A stretch of DNA of 64,000 bases from an uncultured Clostridia bacterium (GTDB lineage Bacteria; Bacillota; Clostridia; Oscillospirales; Acutalibacteraceae), in NCBI GenBank assembly GCA_937884975.1, contig CAKZZS010000064.1, forward strand, positions 62,001 through 126,000. The letters run 5' to 3'. Positions 8,073 to 16,692 of this stretch are shown piece by piece; position 1 is the stretch's first letter, and each line of letters opens with the position of its first letter. The notes under the pieces are model-generated. The model did not search any database. It was not told the origin of the DNA and saw nothing but the letters and a program-made list of their open reading frames with translations. Position numbers and translations under genes: made by a program.

Positions 8073-8755
8073 TTTCAATAAAAAGTGAAAAGGCAAAAAA
8101 GATATTGAGCGTTCTTCTTCCGTGTATTCTTATGCCCTTTGTAGTCATTTTCGGTTCGTTTTACGCAAACGGTAAAAGCTACGCGCTTTCAAGCCTTATT
8201 CTGACTCTGCTTTCGCTTGTGCTTTTTATTTGCGGAATTGAAAGTAAAAATACGGGTACAAGGCGGCTTGTAATTGTTGCGGTAATGGTTGCCTTGAGCG
8301 CAGTCGGAAGACTGATTCCGATTTTTAAACCCGTTACCTTTCTTGTAGTAATTACGGGTATGACCTTAGGACCTCAGGCAGGCTTCTTAACGGGCGCCTT
8401 TTCGGCGGTTATTTCAAATATTTCCTTCGGTCAGGGTCCCTGGACTCCGTTCCAGATGTTTGCGTGGGGTATGCTCGGCTTTATAGCAGGCTTAATGGAA
8501 AAGCCGCTTAATAAAAATAAGGCGCTTTTAATAACCTATCTCGCATTCGCTGGCGTTTTTTATTCACTGATAATGGATATCTGGACAGTGCTCTGGTATC
8601 AGCAGGGTTTTCAGATAGAAATGTATAAGGCTGCAATTGTTTCCGCAATTCCCTACACAATTGTTTATGCAGTTTCAAACGTTATTTTTGCCTTGCTCCT
8701 TGCAAAGCCGATGTGTGAAAAGCTAATACGAATAAAAGTTAAATACGGTGTTTAG
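8069..8755 (+). CDS. ECF transporter S component, probable cobalamin/corrinoid specificity (CbrT-like)
   Basis: A 228-residue membrane protein with about six spans forms the substrate-binding subunit. Residues about 70-150 contain the characteristic hydrophobic core with VALSAVGRLIPIFKPVTF, GMTLGPQAGFLTGAFSAV and FGQGPWTPFQMFAWGMLGF. These resemble the S components of the CbrT/putative cobalamin group. The TTG start at 8069 overlaps the ATPase stop by 4 bases and follows GGCGGTGAGAAG. Cobalamin specificity rests on the riboswitch and the DUF4430 partners; the sequence alone does not prove the ligand. It closes the operon, with a terminator 31 bases after its stop. Confidence 0.82.
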   Translation: MISIKSEKAKKILSVLLPCILMPFVVIFGSFYANGKSYALSSLILTLLSLVLFICGIESKNTGTRRLVIVAVMVALSAVGRLIPIFKPVTFLVVITGMTLGPQAGFLTGAFSAVISNISFGQGPWTPFQMFAWGMLGFIAGLMEKPLNKNKALLITYLAFAGVFYSLIMDIWTVLWYQQGFQIEMYKAAIVSAIPYTIVYAVSNVIFALLLAKPMCEKLIRIKVKYGV

Positions 8756-8786
8756 CTGCCAAACATTCTTTTCTGTATTGTCCTTT

Positions 8787-8816
8787 AACGGCTTGAATTT
8801 TCAAGCCGTTTTTTAA
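8787..8816 (+). terminator. Terminator ending the B12/ECF operon
   Basis: AACGGCTTGA (8787-8796) pairs perfectly with TCAAGCCGTT (8801-8810) over a 4-base loop and runs into T6. Confidence 0.92.
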
Positions 8817-8859
8817 TGTAAAACAGACAAAAAATATATATAATTTTTGTGAAAAATGC

Positions 8860-8888
8860 TTGCATAAGTTAATATATAGTTGTATAAT
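8860..8888 (+). promoter_or_regulatory. SigA-type promoter for typA
   Basis: TTGCAT at 8860-8865 and TATAAT at 8883-8888 are separated by exactly 17 bases, upstream of the typA start at 8923. Confidence 0.75.
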
Positions 8889-8922
8889 ATTTGAGTTTTA
8901 AAATCATTTTACGGGTGAGAAT

Positions 8923-10743
8923 ATGAGTAAAAGAGAAGATGTCAGAAATATCGCGATTATCGCTCACGTTGACCACGGTAAAACAACTCTTGTTGACCAG
9001 ATGCTTCGTCAGAGCGGTACTTTCCGTGAAAATGAACAGGTTCAGGAAAGGGTTATGGACTCAAACGACCTTGAAAGAGAAAGAGGCATAACTATTCTTT
9101 CGAAAAATACCTCCGTTCATTACAACGGCGTTAAAATCAATATAGTCGACACTCCCGGTCACGCTGATTTCGGCGGTGAGGTTGAACGCATAATGCAAAT
9201 GGTTGACGGTGTTCTGCTTCTTGTTGACGCATTCGAGGGCTGTATGCCGCAGACGCGCTTTGTACTTAAAAAGGCGCTTAATTTAAGAAAAACCGTTCTC
9301 GTTGTTATAAATAAAATTGACCGCCCGGGAGCCAGACCTGCAGAGGTTATTGACGAGGTTCTTGACTTGTTTATTGAACTTGGCGCGGACGAGGACCAGC
9401 TTGAATTTCCCGTTGTCTACGCTTCCGCAAGAGACGGCTATTCCTCGCTTGACCCCGATGACAGACAGGGCGATATGCGTCCTCTTCTTGACTCGATTCT
9501 TAAAAATATTGAACCTCCCGAGGGCGTTACCGAAGCTCCCGTACAGATTCTTATTTCCTCTCTCGGTTACGATGACTATGTCGGAAGAATCGGCATAGGC
9601 AGGGTTGAAAGGGGAAGAATAAAGAGAAATCAGCAAGTTACCCTTTGCAAAACCGACGGCAGTCAGGAAAATGTTAAAATTTCAAAGCTCTATGTGTTTG
9701 AAGGACTTAAAAGGCAGGAGGTTGAGGAGGCTGCGGCAGGCGATTTAATTGCCGTTTCGGGCATTTCCGACCTTAATATCGGTGAAACGATTTGTGACAG
9801 CGAATGTATTGAGCCGCTTCCCTTTGTAAAAATTGACGAGCCGACTCTTTCAATGAACTTTATTGTAAATGACAGCCCGTTTGCAGGAAGAGAGGGTAAG
9901 TACGTCACCTCCCGTAATCTTCGCGACAGACTTTTTAAAGAGGTTGAAACCAACGTAAGTATGCGCGTTGAGGAAACCGAAAGCACGGATACCTTTAAGG
10001 TTTCGGGCAGAGGCGAATTGCACCTTTCAATTCTCATTGAAACAATGCGCCGTCAGGGCTATGAATTCCAGGTCTCAAGACCGAAGGTAATAATGAAGGA
10101 AGAAAACGGAAAAACCCTTGAGCCTATGGAGCTTCTTATAGTAGAGGTTCCCGAACAGTATGTCGGCGCGGTTATGGAAAAAATCGGTTCGCGTAAGGGC
10201 GAGCTTGAAAATATGGGCGCGCGTCAGGGCGGAGCGACTCATCTTGAATTCAAAATCCCTGCAAGAGGACTTATCGGCTACCGTTCCGAGTTTATGACCG
10301 ACACGAACGGTAACGGAATTATGAATAACCTTTTTGCAGGCTATGAGGAATATAAGGGCGATATTCAGACTCGTGAAAGAGGCTCAATTGTTGTTCACGA
10401 AACGGGAACGACAACGGGCTACGGACTTTTCAATACCCAGGACAGAGGACGCCTTTTTGTAGGTCCCGGCGTTGACGTGTACGAGGGTATGATAGTCGGC
10501 GAATGCGCTAAAAATGAGGATATTACCTGTAACGTTTGCAAGGCGAAGCACCTGACTAATACGCGCGCTTCAGGCTCGGACGACGCGTTAAGGCTTGTTC
10601 CTCCGAGTAACCTTAGCCTTGAACAGTGTATGGAATTTATTAAGGATGACGAGCTTCTTGAGGTCACGCCGAATTCTTTGAGACTGCGTAAGAAAATACT
10701 TGCAAAGGATTTGCGGCTTAAGGAACAATTTAGAAATAAGTAA
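8923..10743 (+). CDS. typA: Translational GTPase TypA/BipA
   Basis: A ribosome-associated GTPase of the EF-G/LepA superfamily, involved in ribosome assembly and stress adaptation. At 606 residues it has the usual family length. The GTPase domain shows G1 AHVDHGKTT (about 14-22), the switch sequence RERGITI, G3 DTPGHADFGGEVER and G4 NKIDRPGARP. The TypA-specific C-terminal half includes ARGLIGYRSEFMTDTNGNG and the terminal segment ending KILAKDLRLKE. A GGGTGAG ribosome-binding site precedes ATG 8923. It has its own promoter and is followed 12 bases later by a thioesterase gene. Confidence 0.97.
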   Translation: MSKREDVRNIAIIAHVDHGKTTLVDQMLRQSGTFRENEQVQERVMDSNDLERERGITILSKNTSVHYNGVKINIVDTPGHADFGGEVERIMQMVDGVLLLVDAFEGCMPQTRFVLKKALNLRKTVLVVINKIDRPGARPAEVIDEVLDLFIELGADEDQLEFPVVYASARDGYSSLDPDDRQGDMRPLLDSILKNIEPPEGVTEAPVQILISSLGYDDYVGRIGIGRVERGRIKRNQQVTLCKTDGSQENVKISKLYVFEGLKRQEVEEAAAGDLIAVSGISDLNIGETICDSECIEPLPFVKIDEPTLSMNFIVNDSPFAGREGKYVTSRNLRDRLFKEVETNVSMRVEETESTDTFKVSGRGELHLSILIETMRRQGYEFQVSRPKVIMKEENGKTLEPMELLIVEVPEQYVGAVMEKIGSRKGELENMGARQGGATHLEFKIPARGLIGYRSEFMTDTNGNGIMNNLFAGYEEYKGDIQTRERGSIVVHETGTTTGYGLFNTQDRGRLFVGPGVDVYEGMIVGECAKNEDITCNVCKAKHLTNTRASGSDDALRLVPPSNLSLEQCMEFIKDDELLEVTPNSLRLRKKILAKDLRLKEQFRNK

Positions 10744-10755
10744 AGGAGTTTTATT

Positions 10756-11151
10756 ATGGATTATACTCTCTGGGCGCAAAACACATTTAAAGACGACACT
10801 TATGCAACCGAGGTAACGGGAATCAAAATTGAAAAGGCGGTTGACGGCACTGCCGTTTGCTCTCTTGACATTAGCGAAAAGCACCTTAATGCGGATAATC
10901 ACGTTATGGGCGGAGCAACCTTTACTCTTGCCGATCTGGCCGGTGCCGTTGCTGTAAATGAGGGCGAGCTTACAACCGTCTCGATTAACAGCTCCATAAG
11001 CTATCTCGGCGTTGCAAAGGGCAAAAAACTCATTGCCGAAGCGAATACCGTTAAAAAGGGCAGGAGCGTTACAACAGTTACGGTCGATATTCACGATGAA
11101 CTCGGCACAAAGGTTGCGTACGCGGTCTTTACGGGTATGAAGGTAAGATAA
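10756..11151 (+). CDS. PaaI-type hotdog-fold thioesterase
   Basis: A 131-residue hotdog-fold protein of the acyl-CoA thioesterase PaaI/YdiI group. The hallmark is HLNADNHVMGGATFTLADLA near residues 36-55, containing the central helix with the GG..F.L.D signature, then SINSSISYLGVAKGKKL in the core strand. Such enzymes hydrolyse aryl- or acyl-CoA esters; the substrate here cannot be told. An AAAGGAG ribosome-binding site lies directly after the typA stop, so the two are probably cotranscribed. A compact terminator follows. Confidence 0.85.
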   Translation: MDYTLWAQNTFKDDTYATEVTGIKIEKAVDGTAVCSLDISEKHLNADNHVMGGATFTLADLAGAVAVNEGELTTVSINSSISYLGVAKGKKLIAEANTVKKGRSVTTVTVDIHDELGTKVAYAVFTGMKVR

Positions 11152-11160
11152 TAATCATTT

Positions 11161-11190
11161 AAGCCCTGCCGAAAGACAGGGCTTTCACTT
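11161..11190 (+). terminator. Terminator after the thioesterase gene
   Basis: AAGCCCTG (11161-11168) pairs with CAGGGCTT (11177-11184) and is followed by a short pyrimidine-rich run. The T tract is weak, so efficiency is uncertain. Confidence 0.65.
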
Positions 11191-11231
11191 TGGCTTGATT
11201 TCGGCATAGAATGTAACCGAGGTGACAAATT

Positions 11232-11441
11232 ATGTATTCACTTGCGGTTGGCAGCGTGACTAATGCTGCAAGAGCCAAGGATATTCTTAAAAGAAACGGT
11301 GTCAATTCCGGTATACAAAGATATTCGGGTGAAAGGCGCATAGGCTGCGGCTATGTTGTTACGGTACGCGACGAAGCGGATAAATGCATAAAGCTGCTCA
11401 AAGAAGCAGGGATAAACGTTCTGGATGTGAGTAAAAGGTGA
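11232..11441 (+). CDS. DUF3343 small protein, putative sulfur/selenium carrier
   Basis: A 69-residue protein of the DUF3343 family, described as a putative Se/S carrier-like fold. It shows the expected N-terminal helix pattern (NAARAKDILKRNGV) and the glycine-cysteine motif IGCGYVV near residues 37-43. The start at ATG 11232 follows a GAGGTGAC site. The gene overlaps the class V aminotransferase by 4 bases, a pairing common in Firmicutes. A role as acceptor of persulfide or selenide from the neighbouring enzyme is inference; the single Cys at about 39 is the candidate carrier residue. Confidence 0.85.
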   Translation: MYSLAVGSVTNAARAKDILKRNGVNSGIQRYSGERRIGCGYVVTVRDEADKCIKLLKEAGINVLDVSKR

Positions 11442-12583
11442 TTTATCTTGATAATGCCGCAACCACTTATCCAAAGCCGAAATGCGTTTTCAAAAGCGTA
11501 AAAAAGTCGATGAGCCGTTTCGGCGCGAATCCGGGCAGGTCCGGTTATAAAATGGCTGTAAAAACGGGGGAGGCAATTTATAGTTCAAGGGAAGCTTTAA
11601 GGAGCTTTTTTAATGCGAAAAGCGTTGAAAACGTTGTCTTTGCTCAAAACTGTACTTTAGCTTTGAATATATGTATTAAAGGACTTTCTGAAAACGGCGG
11701 AAATTTTGTCTGTTCATCGCTTGAGCATAATGCGGTAATAAGACCTCTTGAAAAGCTTAAAAACGAGGGCGTTTGCGATTATAAAATTGCCGGAATCGAC
11801 ATTAACAGCGATGATAAAACTGTTGAAAATTTTGACAGGCTCATTGACGAAAAAACCTGCGCCGTTGTAATTTCTGCCGCTTCCAATGTTTTCGGCTTCC
11901 TTCTTCCGATAAAACGGATTTCCCAAATATGTAAAAAATACGGCGTTCCCTTGATTGTTGACGCCGCGCAGGCCGCAGGGATTATTCCGCTTGACGTAAG
12001 GGAGCTTGGAATCGATTATCTTTGCGTTGCCGTTCATAAGGGACTGTACGCGCCGGTCGGAGTAGGCGCTTTGATAATAAATTCCGATAAAAATTTCGAC
12101 ACAATTATTGAGGGCGGAACGGGGAGCAATTCTCTTTCTGCGCTCCAACCCGATTTTCTGCCCGACAGATTTGAAAGCGGAACTATGAATACTTCGGGCA
12201 TAATTGCCGTTGCGCCTGCAGTTAATGAAATAAACAAAATCGGAATGGGTAATATTTACTCCCACGAATATTCGCTTTTAAAGCTTCTTGAAGAGAATTT
12301 AAGAGAAATGAAGAACGTTATTCTTTACACGTCCTTCTGCGATTCCCAACGTCTTGCGCCGGTTTTGTCGTTTAATATAAAAGGTGTTCAGTCCGAGCTT
12401 GTCGCTCTTTCTCTTGCCGAAAAGGATATATGCGTAAGGGCAGGGTATCATTGCGCTTTTATCGCCCATAAAAGCTTTAATACGCTTGAAGGCGGAACGG
12501 TTCGAATTTCTCCGTCAATTTTCACTAAAAAAGGTGATATTTATTTTACTTTAAATTGCATTTATAAATTGCAAAATAAATAA
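11438..12583 (+). CDS. Class V aminotransferase-fold enzyme, cysteine desulfurase-like
   Basis: A 381-residue PLP enzyme of the SufS/CsdA-like group that liberates sulfur (or selenium) from cysteine (or selenocysteine). The N-terminus MIYLDNAATTYPKP is typical. Further motifs are FAQNCTLALNICIKGL, the cofactor-binding IVDAAQAAG, the Schiff-base lysine in CVAVHKGLYAPVGVG, and a late cysteine in VRAGYHCAFIAHK that fits the catalytic nucleophile. GTG 11438 overlaps the DUF3343 stop, so the two are translationally coupled. It is not next to iscU/sufU, so delivery to the DUF3343 protein rather than to a Fe-S scaffold is plausible. The desulfurase activity is a family inference. Confidence 0.88.
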   Translation: MIYLDNAATTYPKPKCVFKSVKKSMSRFGANPGRSGYKMAVKTGEAIYSSREALRSFFNAKSVENVVFAQNCTLALNICIKGLSENGGNFVCSSLEHNAVIRPLEKLKNEGVCDYKIAGIDINSDDKTVENFDRLIDEKTCAVVISAASNVFGFLLPIKRISQICKKYGVPLIVDAAQAAGIIPLDVRELGIDYLCVAVHKGLYAPVGVGALIINSDKNFDTIIEGGTGSNSLSALQPDFLPDRFESGTMNTSGIIAVAPAVNEINKIGMGNIYSHEYSLLKLLEENLREMKNVILYTSFCDSQRLAPVLSFNIKGVQSELVALSLAEKDICVRAGYHCAFIAHKSFNTLEGGTVRISPSIFTKKGDIYFTLNCIYKLQNK

Positions 12584-12597
12584 ATATATGATATAAT
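12569..12597 (+). promoter_or_regulatory. SigA-type promoter for cdaA
   Basis: TTGCAA at 12569-12574 and TATAAT at 12592-12597 with a 17-base spacer; the -35 box overlaps the end of the upstream gene. Confidence 0.72.
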
Positions 12598-12673
12598 ATA
12601 CCGTAATGTGCAGTAGTGTTTATATTTTTCTGCCCATTTCGGTATTTTACTTTTTTACAAGGCTGGTGAAAAA

Positions 12674-13561
12674 ATGATTATAGATTTGAGCTTCAATGAT
12701 CTCATAAATGAAATGTGGGGCGTGCTCAAGGGCTTTAACTGGCTTACGGATTTACTTGACATTGCGCTTGTTGCGGTTATCCTTTACGGAGCAATAAAGC
12801 TTATCCGTGACAGTAAGGCTATGCAGCTGGTAAAGGGAATTTTACTTCTTGCCGTTCTTTTTGCAATTGTTACTCTTCTTAAGATGCAGGCAAGCTCGTA
12901 CCTTTTCAGCATGCTTTTCGGAAATCTTCTTCTCATTCTTGTTATCGTTTTCACACCTGAAATAAGAAACGCCCTTGAAAGCGTGGGCAGGACTTCCGTT
13001 TTTAATCTCGGAAATATTCTTCAAATCGGACGTGAGGACATAAAGCGTCAGGAAGAAATGAATATTACCATCAACTCGGTATGCAAGGTTGTTTCCGATC
13101 TTTCGGATACAAAAACCGGCGCGCTGATAGTTTTTGAAAAAGATACAAACCTCGGTGAAATAATAAAAACGGGTACTATTGTTGACGCGTCCGTTTCGCC
13201 GGAGCTGCTTGAAAACATCTTTTATCCGAAGGCTCCGCTTCACGACGGTGCGGTTATCATCCGTAATTCAAGAGTTGCCGCGGCAGGATGTATTCTTCCG
13301 CTTACGTTTAATTCCAATATCAGCCGTGAGCTTGGCACAAGGCATCGCGCGGCTATCGGAATGAGCGAGGAAAGCGACGCGATTATAGTTGTCGTTTCCG
13401 AGGAAACCGGTTCTATTTCCTTTGCATATAAGGGAAGACTTAAGCACGGCATTTCCGAAAGCGAGCTTCGTGAAATTCTTACAAATCAGTTCCTTTCCGC
13501 CGAAAGAGTTGAAAAGGATTCAAGACGAACCAGAAAAAAGAATAAGGAGGAGGGAAAATAA
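12674..13561 (+). CDS. cdaA: Diadenylate cyclase CdaA (c-di-AMP synthase)
   Basis: A membrane-bound enzyme converting two ATP to cyclic-di-AMP, a second messenger for potassium, osmotic and cell-wall homeostasis. Three N-terminal membrane helices cover about residues 15-100. The DAC domain carries the active-site motifs HDGAVII (DGA) and GTRHRAAIGMSE (RHR), spaced as in active enzymes. The C-terminus is a basic-acidic tail (RRTRKKNKEEGK). It is 295 residues long, within the usual range. The stop shares a base with the start of the YbbR gene, which encodes its regulator in related species. Confidence 0.96.
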   Translation: MIIDLSFNDLINEMWGVLKGFNWLTDLLDIALVAVILYGAIKLIRDSKAMQLVKGILLLAVLFAIVTLLKMQASSYLFSMLFGNLLLILVIVFTPEIRNALESVGRTSVFNLGNILQIGREDIKRQEEMNITINSVCKVVSDLSDTKTGALIVFEKDTNLGEIIKTGTIVDASVSPELLENIFYPKAPLHDGAVIIRNSRVAAAGCILPLTFNSNISRELGTRHRAAIGMSEESDAIIVVVSEETGSISFAYKGRLKHGISESELREILTNQFLSAERVEKDSRRTRKKNKEEGK

Positions 13562-14829
13562 TGTTCAAAGAAAAAGGCAAGCTCTCCGCTCTTATTATGA
13601 ATAACAAATTCATTGCGGTTCTTTCCGTTATTATTTCAATTGGACTCTGGATGTGGATAGCTATTGACAAAAGTCCTATTGAAACCACGGTCATAAAGGA
13701 CGTTCCGATTACAATTGACCTTGAGAACAGCGTTCCCTCGCAGCTCGGTCTTGAGATTTTCGGAACGAAGGAGTTTAAGGTTGATATTACGGTTTCAGGT
13801 AAAAAATTTGTTCTTCAGACGCTTGACCCGAGTAAATTTTCCGTAAACGCCCAGACAAACTATGTTGACTCCGCAGGTAAGAAATCCCTGCCGGTTAGGG
13901 CGACTACGAGCGCAGACTGTGATATTGTCGGTCTTTCGAGCGATTACATTGACGTATTTTTCGATTCCCTTTCGAAAAGAGAGTTTACGGTTGAACCCGT
14001 AGTCAATACCGAGCTTGAGAGTCTTGTTTCCGAGGACCTGATGCTCGGAACCTACGTTCTTTCGCAGAACACGGTTACCGTTTCGGGACCGAGCTCGGAG
14101 GTAAACTCCGTTTCCGGAGTACAGGCGGTTGTTGATGTAAACGAGGTTCTCAATTCAACCTCAACCTTTAACCCGAAAATTATTTTCAAGGGCGCAAAGA
14201 CCACCGACTACCTTTCAACCAATGTTGACGAAAAGGATATTACGCTTACGGTCCCCGTTCTCAAGGTAGTTTCTCTTGAAACAACCGTTACCTTTAAGAA
14301 CACTCCTTCGGCGTTTATAAATTCGCCCCTTAACTTTACGGTTTCACCGTCGGAGCTTAAGGTTGCGTTACCCGTTGAAACGGCTGATGAGGTTAAGAAT
14401 GTCAGTGTCGCGACTATTGATTTTTCTTCCATCAGTATAGGTCAAAACACTTTTAATTTCACCACGACGGATATTTCCGACTACAGCGTTGTCAGCGATG
14501 TTCAGCAGGTCAGAGTTGTAGTTGAGGCTTACGGTTTTTCTTCAAGCACTTATTCAATTCCCGTAAGCAATATCTCCCTAAAAAATATTCCTGACGGATT
14601 TGACTGCAAGACCGACGGAAAGCAAATTGATTCCGTTACCATTATCGGAACCGAGGAACAGCTCCAGAAGCTTACGAATTCCGATATTTACGCTGAAATC
14701 GACCTTTCAAATCAGGATATTAAGGAAGGCAGCAATACCGTTGAAGCGACAGTTTATGTAAAAGGCAGCGATTCCTGCTGGTCATACGGTAAATATGAAA
14801 TTGCAGTTAATGCAACTGTAAAACAGTAA
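13561..14829 (+). CDS. cdaR: YbbR-domain protein CdaR, regulator of CdaA
   Basis: A single-pass membrane protein with extracytoplasmic YbbR repeats that modulates CdaA. The membrane helix falls at about residues 15-35 (FIAVLSVIISIGLWMWIAID). It is followed by three to four beta-rich YbbR units recognisable by phrases such as FGTKEFKVDITVSGKKF, NTVTVSGPSSEVNSVSGVQA and QIDSVTIIGTEEQL. The 422 residues match a multi-repeat CdaR. The ATG overlaps the cdaA stop by one base, giving tight coupling. The third gene of the classical set, glmM, does not follow; a DUF1385 gene is next. Confidence 0.92.
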   Translation: MFKEKGKLSALIMNNKFIAVLSVIISIGLWMWIAIDKSPIETTVIKDVPITIDLENSVPSQLGLEIFGTKEFKVDITVSGKKFVLQTLDPSKFSVNAQTNYVDSAGKKSLPVRATTSADCDIVGLSSDYIDVFFDSLSKREFTVEPVVNTELESLVSEDLMLGTYVLSQNTVTVSGPSSEVNSVSGVQAVVDVNEVLNSTSTFNPKIIFKGAKTTDYLSTNVDEKDITLTVPVLKVVSLETTVTFKNTPSAFINSPLNFTVSPSELKVALPVETADEVKNVSVATIDFSSISIGQNTFNFTTTDISDYSVVSDVQQVRVVVEAYGFSSSTYSIPVSNISLKNIPDGFDCKTDGKQIDSVTIIGTEEQLQKLTNSDIYAEIDLSNQDIKEGSNTVEATVYVKGSDSCWSYGKYEIAVNATVKQ

Positions 14830-14841
14830 TCGGAGAATAAA

Positions 14842-15879
14842 ATGGCTAAAAAAGAGTGTAAATATTCCTCTGTCGGCGGTCAGGCGCTAATTGAGGGTAT
14901 CGTTATGAAGGGACCGAAGGGCAAGGCGTTTTGCGTAAGGCTTCCCGACGGCTCGATTCATAAAGAATTAAATAAGAAAAAATATTTAAGGGACAAAACA
15001 AAAATTGCCAATATACCGCTTATCCGCGGCGTTATCAATTTTGTTGAAACGCTTATTGACAGTTATTCGGACCTTATGAAATCCGCCGAGCTTTCGGGTC
15101 TTTCCGAGCTTGAGGAAGCCGAAAACGAGTCAAAGCTCGACAAGTGGATAGGCGACCACTTCGGAAAGGGTATGATGACGGTTATTTCCGTTGTTTCGAT
15201 TATTTTAAGCGTATGCCTTTCGGTCGGTATCTTCATTTATATTCCGTCCTTGTTAGTGGATTTGTTTGACAAATACATCACTCACGATACGCTTTCAAAA
15301 ATTCATCCCTTGCTTGAGGGAATACTTCGAATAATCATTTTTGTCCTCTATATGTGGATAGTTTCGCTCCAGAAGGATATTAAACGCGTATTTATGTATC
15401 ACGGCGCGGAGCATAAATCGATTTTCTGTTATGAAAACGGACTTGAGCTGACAGTTGAAAATGTCAGAAAGCAGACCCGTTTCCATCCGAGATGCGGCAC
15501 AAGCTTTATTTTCGTAATGCTCATTTTAAGTATTGCGGTTTCTTCCTGTCTTGTGCTTATATTCCCGAATCTTGCAACGGTTTCAAGACCTCTCTGGATT
15601 CTTGTTAAGCTTCTTGTGCTGCCGTTTGTTATGGGACTCGGATATGAGTTTATAAAATACGCTGCAAAGCACGATAACGTTTTTGTTTCCGTTCTCGCCG
15701 CTCCCGGACTCTGGATGCAGAGAATTACCACAAAAGAGCCTACCGACGATATAATTGAGGTCGGCATTGCTTCCCTTAAGGTCGCACTTTACGGCCTTGA
15801 AGATGATAAGAAGGATATTTCAGCCGAGGATATTGAGTTAATGCCGAGGTTTGAGGATACGGATGATGAAGGTATCTGA
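14842..15879 (+). CDS. DUF1385 integral membrane protein (YqhQ-like)
   Basis: A 345-residue conserved membrane protein of unknown function. The N-terminus SVGGQALIEGIVMKGP is the DUF1385 hallmark. A second conserved block, YHGAEHKSIFCYENG followed by TRFHPRCGTSFIF, contains histidines and cysteines suggestive of metal binding. Spans occur at about 110-140, 165-180, 220-245 and 255-275. In many Firmicutes this gene precedes prmC and prfA, and here it overlaps prmC. No biochemical role should be assigned from sequence alone. Confidence 0.9.
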   Translation: MAKKECKYSSVGGQALIEGIVMKGPKGKAFCVRLPDGSIHKELNKKKYLRDKTKIANIPLIRGVINFVETLIDSYSDLMKSAELSGLSELEEAENESKLDKWIGDHFGKGMMTVISVVSIILSVCLSVGIFIYIPSLLVDLFDKYITHDTLSKIHPLLEGILRIIIFVLYMWIVSLQKDIKRVFMYHGAEHKSIFCYENGLELTVENVRKQTRFHPRCGTSFIFVMLILSIAVSSCLVLIFPNLATVSRPLWILVKLLVLPFVMGLGYEFIKYAAKHDNVFVSVLAAPGLWMQRITTKEPTDDIIEVGIASLKVALYGLEDDKKDISAEDIELMPRFEDTDDEGI

Positions 15880-16690
15880 TTCGTTTGCCCTTACCGTAGA
15901 AATGCTTGAAAAAGGCTCAATTGAAAACCCTTCGTTTGAAGCTGACTGCCTTTTTGAAAGCTTTTTCGGCGTTGACAGGATTAAAAGGATAAATAATCCC
16001 GAGCTTGAAATTGATTTTGATATTCTTAAACTGCCGCTTGAAAAAAGACTCGGCGGCGTTCCGCTTCAGTATATAATCGGCAAATGGCAATTTTACTCCT
16101 TTGAATATGAGGTAGGTGATGGCGTACTCATACCCCGTCCCGAAACTGAAATTCTTGTTGAAAAAAGTCTTGAACTCATTTCCGGAAGGGAAAATTCCGT
16201 TATATTTGATTTATGCGCAGGCAGCGGCTGTATAGGTCTGACTTTTGCAAGGCTTATTCCTGACAGCGAAGTTTATCTTTTTGAAAAAAGCGAAAAGGCT
16301 TTCTCCTTTCTTAAAAAAAACTCTTCGGGAATAAAAAACGCCCGCATTGTAAACGAGGATATTTTTTATTCCGACTGTCAAAAATATAAAAAGCCCGATT
16401 TTATTATTTCAAATCCTCCGTATATTCGAACCGATGAAATTCCGTTTCTTCAGAAAGAGGTTCTTATGGAGCCAAAGATGGCGCTTGACGGGGGAGAGGA
16501 CGGACTGGTCTTTTACCGACTTATAAGTGAAAAATGGCTTCCCTGCCTTAAAGAGGGCGGCTTTATAGCTGTTGAATGCGGAGAAACCCAGTCGGGAGAA
16601 ATTGAAAAACTGTTTTCGAAAGTATGCAAAAAAACGCGTTCCGTTACTGATTACAGCGGAACTCAAAGAATTGTTATCGGAGAGAAATAA
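15863..16690 (+). CDS. prmC: Peptide chain release factor N5-glutamine methyltransferase PrmC
   Basis: It methylates the glutamine of the GGQ motif in release factors RF1/RF2 using S-adenosylmethionine. The catalytic motif NPPY is visible in IISNPPYIRTDEI. The SAM-binding segment is VIFDLCAGSGCIGLTFARL, preceded by LGGVPLQYIIGKWQFYS and DGVLIPRPETEILVE, both typical of HemK/PrmC. The start is ambiguous: tandem ATGs at 15863 and 15866 follow a TTGAGGAT site inside the end of the DUF1385 gene. A TTG at 15851 also keeps the frame but lacks a better site. prfA itself is not present here. Confidence 0.94.
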   Translation: MMKVSDSFALTVEMLEKGSIENPSFEADCLFESFFGVDRIKRINNPELEIDFDILKLPLEKRLGGVPLQYIIGKWQFYSFEYEVGDGVLIPRPETEILVEKSLELISGRENSVIFDLCAGSGCIGLTFARLIPDSEVYLFEKSEKAFSFLKKNSSGIKNARIVNEDIFYSDCQKYKKPDFIISNPPYIRTDEIPFLQKEVLMEPKMALDGGEDGLVFYRLISEKWLPCLKEGGFIAVECGETQSGEIEKLFSKVCKKTRSVTDYSGTQRIVIGEK

Positions 16691-16692
16691 CT

